This document shows, one piece after another, positions 55,099-64,000 of a stretch of 64,000 bases of DNA (the first letter of the stretch is position 1; each line of letters opens with the position of its first letter). The position numbers were made by a program, and so were the translations under genes. The DNA is taken from positions 48,400,001 to 48,464,000 of the forward strand of contig JAFFJZ010000004.1 of the NCBI GenBank assembly GCA_018340375.1, read 5' to 3'. The notes under the pieces were generated by a model. That model had not been told where the DNA came from and made no database searches. It worked only from the letters and a program-made list of their open reading frames with translations. Source of the stretch: Gonatopus flavifemur (taxonomy: Eukaryota; Arthropoda; Insecta; Hymenoptera; Dryinidae).

Positions 55099-56755
55099 AT
55101 GGATGAAATAACTGATATTCCCAGTGATGCTGAATCTATCGATGAGTTGTATGATGATGATGATATTGAGAATGATTATACTGAATGTGATGGCGAAAGA
55201 AATCTTTCTGAAGATTATCCTGACTCAGAAAGTTTTGATGATGATAACATAGAATTCAATGATAATGATTTTATGTGGGCGGAAAAAGGAAAACCCGAGA
55301 TGATTCCCCATATATTGAAACTTTCGGTCAAAATATTACAGATGATGTTACCCCACCTTCAGACATATTTTTATGTCTGTTCCCCCATGAACTTTTAGGT
55401 TTAATTGTTGAACAAACAAACCTGTACTTGAGACAGACAAAAACTAAAGCTGATTCAATAACCAAAGAGGAATTACTAGTGTTTTTTGCTATAAATATAA
55501 TGATGGGCGTGAAAAAATCCCCCTCTTGCCGCGATTATTGGTCGACAGATCCGAAATTGAATGATCCATTTATATGCAAATTGATGACGGTTAATAGGTT
55601 TGGATTTCTTCTGAGTCATTTACACATGGCTGATAACAGTCAAGAACCGAGAAAAGGAGATAAAAATTATGATAAATTGTATAAGCTAAGACCATTATCA
55701 GATGAATTATTCGAAACTCCTGAGAATTGTTGGAAACCCAGCAAAAACCAATCTATTGATGAATCCATGATCAAGTTCAAAGGCCGTAGCAGTTTGAAGC
55801 AGTACATGTTGAACAAGCCCATAAAACGTGGATACAAAGTTTGGACCCGCGCAGATGCATCGCGATACGTGTGCGAGTTTCAGGTATACACAGGTAAAGC
55901 TGAAAGTGCTGAAAAGCAATTGGGTGCTCGAGTAGTGAAAGATTTGACGGGTAACTTAGTAGGAAAAAATCATCATGTATTTTTCGATAATTTTTTTACC
56001 GGTCTTGATCTTATGATAGATTTGAAAAAGGATAAAGTGTTTGCTTGTGGAACTGTTCGTTCCAACAGAAAGGGTTTACCAAAAAGCATTATTCCTGATA
56101 AAAAAATGGCGCATGGGCAGTATGAATACCGTCCTTGTGGTGCTGAAATTAGCTGGGTCAAGTGGATGGATAAAAAAGCTGTTTTCTTTTCATCCGACTA
56201 CCATGATCCTTGTGAGGTTACTGTGACAAATCGTACACAAAAAGATGATTCTCTGAAACAAGTAACTTGCCCAGTAATGTGCTCTGACTATCATGAAAAT
56301 ATGGGATATGTTGATAGATCTGATCACCTAATATCCACTTACAAAATTGATAGGAAATAAAAAAAATGGTTGCACTGCATATTTCGGCATTCTTTGGAGG
56401 TAGTCATTATGAATGCATTGATTATTTACAATACCAGGAATCCAGCACATCCAATGGCATCAAAAAAATTCAGGTTGTTTTTAGTAAATCAATTGGCAAG
56501 CCATCGTTTACCTACACCTACGGGAAGAAAATGTAAAAAACATCTCCATCAAACGTAGTCAAAAAACCTACAGTGTCTTTCGAAACAAGACGATGTCAAT
56601 CATGTCATATGCCCGTATGTGTAAGCGTTCCGAGACGTTGTGCTTTTTGTAGTACAAAGAGTCAACCTTGCGGGACTTCATATACCTGCAGTACTTGCAA
56701 TGTGCCATTGTGCATAAAACATGATGGAAGTTGTTTTCGAAATTACCATGCATGA
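55099..56755 (+). pseudogene. piggyBac transposase, all three catalytic D retained, frames broken
   Basis: The likely start is ATG 55099 (MDEITDIPSDAESIDELYDD), followed by an acidic N-terminus. A frameshift near 55275-55300 leads into the main frame to 56360. Motifs: LGLIVEQTNLYLRQ, INIMMGVKKSPSCRDYWST, SIDESMIKFKGRSSLKQYM (first D), HHVFFDNFFTGLDLMIDLKK (second D), and NMGYVDRSDHLISTYKI (third D, with the second D of DRSD). These are the piggyBac DDD motifs. A TAA at 56358-56360 interrupts; the same frame continues (ASKKFRLFLVNQLASHR) to 56558. The C-terminal cysteine-rich domain (CAFCSTKSQPCGTSYTCSTC, then NVPLCIKHDGSCFRNYHA) is in a third frame, 56573-56755. At least two frameshifts and one stop make it inactive. 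Confidence 0.92.
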
Positions 56756-57190
56756 ACATTCTCATACATGAATTGTAGAACCATAAAATTGAGAACACAA
56801 AATTGTAAACACTTTATGCTATGAAGAAAACTGTAGAAACTGAAGAGTTGAAAATGGGAAATGATTGAGAATATTTTGTTGAAAAATTGAGAAATTTGGA
56901 ATGAATAAAAGAAATGTGAAAATACGAAATGAAAAAAGAATACAAAACAAAAAAATCGAAAAATACAGAATCAAAAAAATTGAAAATCAAAAAATTTAAA
57001 AAAAATTAGAAAACAAAATGGAGACAATTGCCGCTACGTCCACGTTCGTGTCTCTGGAATCAACCAAACGCGGTGACTTTCATTGAAGCCTGAATCTATG
57101 AGAATTCATTGTCGAAAAATAGGGTTCTCTGAATGATTGATGAATAAATTCCTCTTTCTTAATTGTTCGATCTTAAAATGTTTATTTCTT
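56756..57190 (+). other. 3' region of the piggyBac transposase
   Basis: About 430 bp, A-rich, with no further coding sequence recognised. Confidence 0.35.
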
Positions 57191-57199
57191 CTATCTCTT

Positions 57200-58671
57200 G
57201 TTCATCATTCGAATGAAAAATATTGAATTTCCAGAAAAAATAAGTTGGTCTACGGTGATTGATTCAAAAACAATGAGTTCACAAGCTTTCTGCAAAATCC
57301 CAGTTTCCCAAGTTTCCCAACGCCATCCGAATTTGCTCTTTGAATTTTGGAAATTTGAGTTTGAATTCGCAATCAACGAACCGAAAGTCCCTCCGTGCAT
57401 GAAGTTCAGCACGGTTATACGATTTTCAAAATTTTCCGTCACTACCTTGAATCTGACATCTTGAATTTTCAAAATCTGGTTCAGATCCGTAATTGACGAC
57501 CTCAAAAATCCCTGACACGTATCCTTCGGCGGAATTCCGCAATTTTACAAATTTTCCGTCGTCATCACGAATCCTCCATTTTCAATTTTGGAATTCTGTG
57601 TCTAGATTCGTAATTAGCGATCCAAAAACCCCTGACATGCAAGTTTCAGCGATATTCCACGATTCTTCTAATTTTCCGCCGCCATATCGAATCCGCCATT
57701 TTCAATTTTGGAAATCTGAGTTCAGATTCGTAATCAGCGACCCAAAGAATCCCCGACACGTGAGTTTCAGCGAAATCCCCCAATTTTCAAAATTTTCCGC
57801 CGTCATCCTGAATCCGCCGTTTTCAATGTCGGATATCTGTGTTCGGATTCGTAATCAGCAACTCGGAAAATCCCCGACACGTAAGTCCCAGCAGAATTCC
57901 GCAATTTTGAAAATTTTCCACCGCCATATTGAATCCGCCATTTTGAATTTCGGAAATCTGTGTTGAGATTCGTGATCAGCGATCCGAAAAATCCCCGACA
58001 CGTGAATTCCAGCAAAATCCCCCGATTTCGAAAATCTTTCGCCGCCATCTTGGAACAGCCATCTTGAATTTTTCAAATCTGCGTTCAGATTCGTACTTAG
58101 CAACCTGAAAAATCCCCGACACGTGAGTTTCAGCGAAACTTCGCAATTTTTAAAATTTTCCACCGCCATATTGAATCCGCCATTCTGGATGTTGGAAATC
58201 TGAGTCCAGATCAGTGATGCCAGGAAAAACGGTGCGGACCGCAAAATCAGCCCCTCCATTGTTCACACAATAACACGTTCGTATACGTGTGACTCACATG
58301 TATACGAAAGTTTCATCGTGTGCGCGGTAGAGGGGCTGATTTTTCGGTCCACACCGTCTTTCCTGGCATCACTGGTCCAGATTCGTAATCAGCAACCTGA
58401 AGGATCCCCGACACGTGAGTTTCAGCGAAACTCCGCAATTTTCAAAGTTTTCCACCGCCATATTGCATCCTCCATTCTGAATTTTGGGGATCTGAGACCA
58501 GATTCGTGATCAGCGACCCTAAAAATCCCCAACACGTGAGTTTCAGCGAAATCCCCCATATCTTGAATCCGTCATCTTGAATTTCGCAAATCTGAGTCCA
58601 GATTCGTAATCAGCGACCTCAAAAACCTATATATACCAAGTTTCATGAAAAACCGTTCATCTGAAAAACGT
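57200..58671 (-). repeat. 121-bp tandem array inside the piggyBac
   Basis: GACACGTGAG-type words start at 57514, 57634, 57755, 57876, 57997, 58118, 58410 and 58531. Steps are 120-121 bp except one of 292, which is 121 plus the MITE inserted at 58212. Units have GATTCGTAATCAGCGACC, AATCCGCCATTTTGAATTT and AATTTTCCACCGCCATATTG. The 57200-57500 part is more diverged. Confidence 0.92.
58212..58374. mobile_element. 163-bp palindromic hAT MITE, TSD GTCCAGAT
   Basis: Begins CAGTGATGCCAGGAAAAACG and ends TTTCCTGGCATCACTG. Perfect 8-bp flanks GTCCAGAT at 58204-58211 and 58375-58382. It interrupts the 121-bp array in mid-unit, so the empty site can be read from every other unit. Confidence 0.93.
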
Positions 58672-58684
58672 ATGCCGCAAAGGG

Positions 58685-59940
58685 TCAATCAAAATCTGAG
58701 GTCAAACTTGAATTCCAGGATGGCAGAGTCAGGGAACCGTAAGTGAATTTGGCCACTTTGGTATTTATGGACAGATTCCAATGAAACGTGGGTCTTACGG
58801 GTTTTCGAGGCCGCCGACTCCAAATCTGAGGTCAAAATTGAAATCCAAGATGACGGAGTCAGGGAACCGGAAGTGAATTCGTCCACTTTGGTTTTCATGG
58901 GCAGATTCCAATGAAACATGTCTCAGGGGTTTTCGAGGCCACTGAGTCCAAATCTGAGGTCAAACTTGAAGTCCAAGATGGCGGAGTCAGGGAACCGGAA
59001 GTGAATTCGTCCACTTTGGTTTTTATGGGCAGATTCCAATGAAACGTGGGTCTTACGGGTTTTCGAGGCCGCCGACTCCAAATCTGAGGTCAAAATTGAA
59101 ATCCAAGATGACGGAGTCAGGGAACCGGAAGTGAATTCGTCCACTTTGGTTTTTATGGGCAGATTCCAATGAAACATGTCTCAGGGGTTTTCGAGGCCGC
59201 TGAGTCCAAATCTGAGGTCAAACTTGAAGTCCAAGATGGCGGAGTCAGGGAACCGGAAGTGAATTCGTCCACTTTGGTTTTTATGGGCAGATTCCAATGA
59301 AACATGGGTTCTCGGGGTTTCCGAGGCCGCCTAATCAAAATCTGAGGTCAAACTTGAAATCCAGGATGGCGGAGTCAGGGACCCGGAAGTCAATTTGGCC
59401 ACTTTGGTATTTATGGACAGATTCCAATGAAACATGGGTCTTAGGGGTGTTCGAGGCCGCTGAGTCCAAATCTGAGGTCAAACTTGAAGTCCAAGATGGC
59501 GATGTCAGGGAACCGGAAGTGAATTCGTCCACTTTGGTTTTTATGGGCAGATTCCGATGAAACATGGGTCCTCAAGGTTTCCGAGGCCGCTGAATCAAAA
59601 TCTGAGGTCAAACTTGAAATCCAGGATGGCGGAGTCAGGGAAACGGAAGTGAATTTGATCACTTTGGTATTTATGGACAGATCTCAATGAAACATGGCTC
59701 CTAGGGGTTTTCGAGGCCGCTGAGTCCGAAACTGAGGTCGCAATTGAAATCCAAGATGTTGGAGTTAGGGAACCGTGAGTGAATTTGGCCGCTCTGGTAT
59801 TTATGGATGAATTCAAATGGAACGTGGGTCTCCGGGGTTTTCGAGGCCGCTGAATCCAAATCAGAGGTCAAAATTGAAATCCAAGAAGGCAAAGTCAGGG
59901 AACTGGAAATGAATTCGGCCGCTTCGGTATTTCTTTCTTA
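58685..59940. repeat. 130-bp satellite array, right of the piggyBac element
   Basis: About ten more units of the same satellite as 51350-52473, in the same orientation. Blocks around 58790-59040 and 59030-59290 are nearly identical to each other and to 51780-52040, which points to recent two-unit higher-order copying. Confidence 0.92.
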
Positions 59941-60621
59941 TCTCAATAAGACAAGCCCTATTTCTCTTCAATTTCCTTCTGAAAAAATAGGTTATCTCGG
60001 AGAAAATTTTCTCCGCTGCACATATATATACAGGGTGTTCCATTTTAATTTTTATATCGGAATAACTCAAAAACAAGGAGTTCTGGAGGGAAATGTTTCG
60101 AACAAAAGTTGTAAGATTCCAAGGGGACATCTGATGGTGACCTTGACTTTGGCCTCGGATCTCAACTTCAAGGTCATTCAGAGGTCAACTTTTGTTTCTT
60201 GAATGAAATACCCTATTTTTGACTGCAGATTCAGATTTGAAGTGAAAAAACAAGAAACTTGTGTCTGAATCATTTTTCCGAATTCCGCACAGATGACGCT
60301 CTAATCGATAAAAAATGAGTTTCATCAAACACTCGCATTGCTTTCTGTGTAAAACGACATCTCACTCTCCAGTGTTTGTTTTCAACTTCTGAGGATTACC
60401 GTCGCCATTAGAGTTACTCAATGTGCACCACGAAGAGGTTGAGCGATCGGATCTTGCACATCTTTGTGGCCCTGAAAAGGGCCGATTGTCTGGACTGTAG
60501 AGATGTGTAACTTTTCACGACAAACGCTCTGCAATATGTATGAAAATTCACCGTATCAAATGTTCGATATTTGCACCGTTGACCTGTTGGCATAACCTAA
60601 TTCGTTTCTGAAAATGTGGTT

Positions 60622-61514
60622 CTAACGACAAAAGCACATGACGTGGAATTGTTCGGCAGACAGTTCGTATTCGGCGTTCATGTCATCTCTGGTTGTTGGT
60701 GGTCTTTCACAAACTACATCTTTGAAGAAACCCCATAAGTGAAAATTCGAAGGGGTGAGATCCAGAGACCTAGCCGGCCTGGCAATGTATCCACCGCGAC
60801 CAATCCATCTGTGTGGGTAAGTTGTGTTTGAGAAATTTCTGACAATTGCAGCGTTATGAGGTGGTGCCCCATCATGTTGAAGCCACATCCTGTTCCATGT
60901 GTAGAGATCAACATCTTCCAACATCCTTGGTAATTTGTCCCGAATCAATTGCAGATCATTTTCCTTCCTAACAGTATGTTGGAAGAAATAAGGACCAATG
61001 ATCTGACCATTCAAAATCCCATACCACACATTCAGAGTCCAGCGATGTTGATTGTCAACTTGTCGATGCCATCTGGGATTCTCAATTGACCAATATTGAC
61101 AATTATGTCTGTTCATAACACCGTTACTGCGACATGTTGCCTCATCACTAAACATCACGTAATTGAAAAAACCAGGCGGTTGCTCCGAGGCCCATTGACC
61201 GAATTCAACCCTACGTCTAAGATCATCTTCACTTGATGCTTGCACCAATGTGATGTGGTAAGGATGATATTCACCAGATTTAGTATGCGGTGTGCCGTTG
61301 ATCTTGGGATAACTAATTGGTGCTGGATTTCTCTGGTACTAACGTGAGGATTCAGGTGCACCATTCCTAAAACGGCTACTGAGCGTGCATCCATATGATT
61401 TCCATCATAACGCCTTCTGACTCGTGGGATATTCATTCTTCTAACTCGTCTTTCCATTGAGCGTATCGCCTGAAGTGAAGGCTGGCGTCTATTTGGATAA
61501 CTCTCCACATACAA
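60622..61514 (-). pseudogene. DD41D-type transposase, third catalytic residue changed
   Basis: Two minus-strand frames, 61514-61155 and 61248-60622, cover the transposase. The first has YPNRRQPSLQAIRSMERRVR and NPHVSTREIQHQLVIPRSTA (helix-turn-helix region). The second has YVMFSDEATCRSNGVMNRHN (first D), NRMWLQHDGAPPHNAAIVRN (second D) and ARSLDLTPSNFHLWGFFKDV. At the position 42 after the second D, where the relative at 4225 has SPDF, this copy has SNF, so the third acidic residue is N. A frameshift near 61200-61260 joins the two frames. The copy cannot be an active transposase. Confidence 0.85.
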
Positions 61515-61757
61515 TCTTGATGCTGCAGCGCAATTACGTCAACATTCTCCTAGTATCAGGAGAATATCAAGTATTTCACCCCAGGGATAATCCATGGTAT
61601 TGAGACCTCCACAATACTGATCAAAGATCTTCTTCAAGTTTGAATCCTATATCGAAAAGAATTTGTGAATGAATGAAGGATATTAAACATTCCGTTTCAC
61701 TTATGTTTGTAAACAATGCTCTAGTATGAATTTCCTTGTTCATGATAAACACAAGTA
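61515..61757. other. Internal sequence of the DD41D-type element
   Basis: Between the transposase start and the second, opposite fragment. No clear coding sequence. Confidence 0.35.
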
Positions 61758-62389
61758 TTGTTTTGTACTTGTGTTTGGCAACAATTCACAGTAACGGTAC
61801 TACGAACAGACATAATTGTCAATAATGGTCGATGGCAAATCCCAGCCAGGTCTGCGGATCTTACCACTTTGGATTTTTACTTATGGGGTTTCATCAAATT
61901 TTCAGGGCTACAAAGATGTGCAAGATCCGATCGCTCAACCTCCTCGTGGTGCACATTGAGTAACTCTAATGGCGACGGTAATCCTCAGAAGTTGAAAAAA
62001 AACACTGGAGAGTTAAATGTCGTTTTACACAGAAAGCAATACGAGTGTTTCATAAAACTCATTTTTTATCTATTGGAGCGCCATCCGTGCGGAATTCGGA
62101 AAAATGATTCAGACAAAAGTTTGTTGTTTTTCAACGTCAAATATGAATCTGCAGTCAGAAATAGGAGATTCCATTCAAGAAACAAAAGTTGACCTCTGAA
62201 TGACCTTGAAGTTGAGATCCGAGGCCAAAGTCAAGGTCACCATCAGATGTCTCCCTTCGGAAGCTCACAACTTTTGTTCGAAACATTTTCCTCCAAAACT
62301 CTAAGTTTTTCAGTTATCGCGATATAAAAATTAAAATGGGACACCCTGTATATACCTCATTTTGTCCGCAGTCTGTGAAAATTCTCCAT

Positions 62390-63150
62390 CTTGCCTCGAA
62401 TCGATGAATTATCATGAAACATGGGCCCTAAGGGTTTTCGAGGGTGCTGAATCCAATTCTGGAGTCGAAAAACGAATCCAAGATAGCGGATCCAAGATGG
62501 CGGACGTGAATTGAGTCAATTATGCATTTGTGCACAGATTCATATGAAACATGGGTTCTAGGGATTTCGGAGGGTGCTGAATCCAAATCTGGAGTCAAAA
62601 AACGAATTCAAGATAGCGGATCCAAGATGGCGGACGTGAATTCAGTCAACTTTGCATTTGCGGACAGATTTATCTGTTCATGGGTCCTAGGGGTTTTGAA
62701 GGTTGAGAAAATCGAATCTGACGTCGAAAAACAAACCCAGATGCCGCATACATCATGGCGGACGTGAATTTAGTCGTTTCGGCATTTGTGGGCAGATTGA
62801 TATGAAACCTGGGTTTTTGAGGTTTCCGAGGGTGCTGAATTCGAATCCGGGGTCAAATCTCGAATTAATAACAGCGGATCCAAGATGGCGGACGTGAATT
62901 CAGTCAACTTTGCATTTGCGGGAAGGTTTATATGAAATCTGGGTTCTAGAGGTTTTCGAGAGTGCTGAATTCGAATCTGGGGTCAAATCCCGAATTCATG
63001 ATAGCGGATACATGGAAGCGGACGTAAAACCAGTCAACTTTGCATTCGTGGCCAGCTTAATATGAAACATGGGTTCTAGGGGTAGTCGAGGATGCTGAAT
63101 TCGAATCCAACGTCCGTAACGAATTCAAGATGGCGAATCCAACATAGCAC
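62390..63150. repeat. Diverged 130-bp satellite subfamily
   Basis: The words (G)AAAC(A/C)(T)GGG recur at about 62418, 62548, 62677, 62806, 62936 and 63066, steps 129-130. Units share GATCCAAGATGGCGGACGTG and GTGCTGAAT. The common AAGATGGCGGA and CATGGGTCCTAGGGGTTTT link it to the 130-bp satellite at 51350. Confidence 0.88.
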
Positions 63151-63410
63151 ACGTGAATATAGTCATTCCGGCTCCAATGAACACAATTATATTGTTTTAT
63201 TAGATGTATAACTTTGTTTCCACCGTTTTGCAATAGATGGCTTTAGCGATCAGTGGTAGTTGAAATAAATAGATCATAGGTGTCATACAATAAGCTTAGG
63301 TATTTTCAGACATAACGCCATCGAAATATTAGTCGATTTGAGTCTGCATCATGAAGGTATTCTCGATTAAACATGTGAGCTTACGAGCCGAATTCTCGTC
63401 ATTTGCGGGA
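63151..63410. other. Noncoding, nothing recognised
   Basis: About 260 bp between the satellite and the LINE remnant; it may include the LINE's 3' end. Confidence 0.3.
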
Positions 63411-63414
63411 GGTT

Positions 63415-64000
63415 TCAATTGTTTATATTGTCAAGCGTGTGTAGATTGGCACACCTCAAAGCAACAGAATACTCATGGTTACGGTAGTCCATCGGAGACC
63501 CATTCCGGTACATGAAGTGACGCAGGGAGCGGCGTTGTACGCCTTCAATATATTTAATGTCGCAGTTGAAGTGAGGGCACCAAACTACCGAACTGTACTC
63601 AATTATAGGTCTAACTGAAGAAGAATACAAAGATTCAGGAGTATACACATTATTAAAGCCAATAGAGCATCGTAGTATAAAGCCAAGCATAGTATTTGCC
63701 TTACGGACTATTGCAAGATAATGCTCCTTAACACTAAGCTTACCATCAAAAATCACCCCCAAATCATTAACAGTATCGGACAGACGCAAGACGACATCTC
63801 CAACCCAATAATCAAAATGGTGTCTAGTTCTACGCTTTGTAAAAGATGAAAATTGGCATTTATTTCCATTAATAATCATAGAACTAGAATTACACCAATC
63901 TAAAACGTTATCAATATCGGACTGCAGATGAACCGCGTCCATGACACAGGTGATAGGCAAAAATAATTTAACATCATTGGCATACCACAACGTTCCAGGA
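63415..64000 (-). pseudogene. Non-LTR retrotransposon reverse transcriptase, 3' part, cut by window end
   Basis: A minus-strand frame entering from the window edge reads WYANDVKLFLPI, then LQSDIDNVLDWCNSSSMIIN, GNKCQFSSFTKRR, VNDLGVIFDGKLSVKEHY, YSSSVRPIIEYSSVVWCPHF and IEGVQRRSLRHFMYRNG. This is the palm-thumb end of a Jockey/CR1-type LINE reverse transcriptase. The FADD box is YAND, with the first catalytic D replaced by N. The frame ends near 63415. The rest lies beyond 64000. Confidence 0.85.

Larger units (their letters stand above)
52474..58684 (+). mobile_element. 6.2-kb piggyBac element inserted in the 130-bp satellite
   Basis: 13-bp terminal inverted repeats CCCTTTGCGGCAT (52474-52486) and inverse (58672-58684), the CCCTTTGC type common among piggyBac elements. 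Flanks are TCAA. The satellite unit resumes in register on the other side (GCCGCTCAA | TCAAAATCTGAGG). The element contains a transposase pseudogene (55099-56755), a 142-bp array in two orientations on its left, and a 121-bp array on its right. A small hairpin GGTGGCTGGTATAATAGCCACC lies near the left end. Confidence 0.85.
60031..62348 (-). mobile_element. Second DD41D-type Tc1/mariner element, 2.3 kb
   Basis: Starts CAGGGTGTTCCATTTTAATT and ends AAATGGGACACCCTG. TA lies at 60029-60030 and 62349-62350. Inverted arms reach about 440 bp (60031-60490 and 61905-62348) and include ACTCAATGTGCACCACGA. A transposase pseudogene is on the minus strand between them. Near 61835 the plus strand also encodes IPARSADLTTLDFYLWGFIK, a second transposase fragment next to the right arm, so the element is internally rearranged. 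Confidence 0.85.

Overview
This is a repeat-dominated piece of a eukaryotic, almost certainly insect, nuclear genome. The evidence is AT-rich DNA, spliced gene fragments, an exostosin-2-like gene start, and transposable elements typical of arthropods: Copia, Penelope-like, RTE-type LINE, DD41D Tc1/mariner, piggyBac, hAT and Mutator-like. The order cannot be fixed from sequence alone. There are no operons, rRNA genes, CRISPR arrays or bacterial signals.

Layout. 1-6.4 kb: a TA-flanked MITE, two 103-104 bp direct repeats with a decayed hammerhead-like core, a broken cysteine-rich transposon-type gene on the minus strand, a complete DD41D mariner-like element with two stop codons as its only obvious lesions, and a Penelope GIY-YIG fragment. 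6.97-19.86 kb: a giant inverted repeat with arms of about 2.8 kb, each carrying a degenerate BEN-domain gene read outward. The left arm was later interrupted by a LINE, a Copia element (9027-13798, LTRs identical by eye, TSD CATGC) and a small palindromic MITE; the right arm keeps the empty sites. 19.9-32 kb: 148-bp tandem repeats, a piggyBac-derived remnant, a tRNA-like sequence and many short inverted-repeat elements, several with clean 8-bp target duplications. 32.19-33.44 kb: the first three coding exons of an exostosin-2-like gene, the only host-like gene start I recognise; its remainder is not visible. 34-48 kb: a roughly 240-bp satellite rich in ATCATA words, split by a 2.28-kb Mutator-like palindrome with a perfect 9-bp TSD, then more MITEs, a degenerate 150-bp tandem array and an unrecognised exon-like region.

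48.7-63.2 kb is layered. A 130-bp satellite is split by a 6.2-kb piggyBac element (52474-58684, TSD TCAA) that itself contains a 142-bp array in two orientations and a 121-bp array. The same satellite complex carries three different TA-flanked foldback elements, all at the equivalent TA next to a 20-bp palindrome. The window ends inside a LINE reverse transcriptase on the minus strand.

The most interesting pattern is a set of short palindromic elements that share a GGTAGGGGG-like terminus, 8-bp target duplications, and CCGAA words repeated every 16 (or 8) bp through their arms. I could not assign it to a named superfamily.
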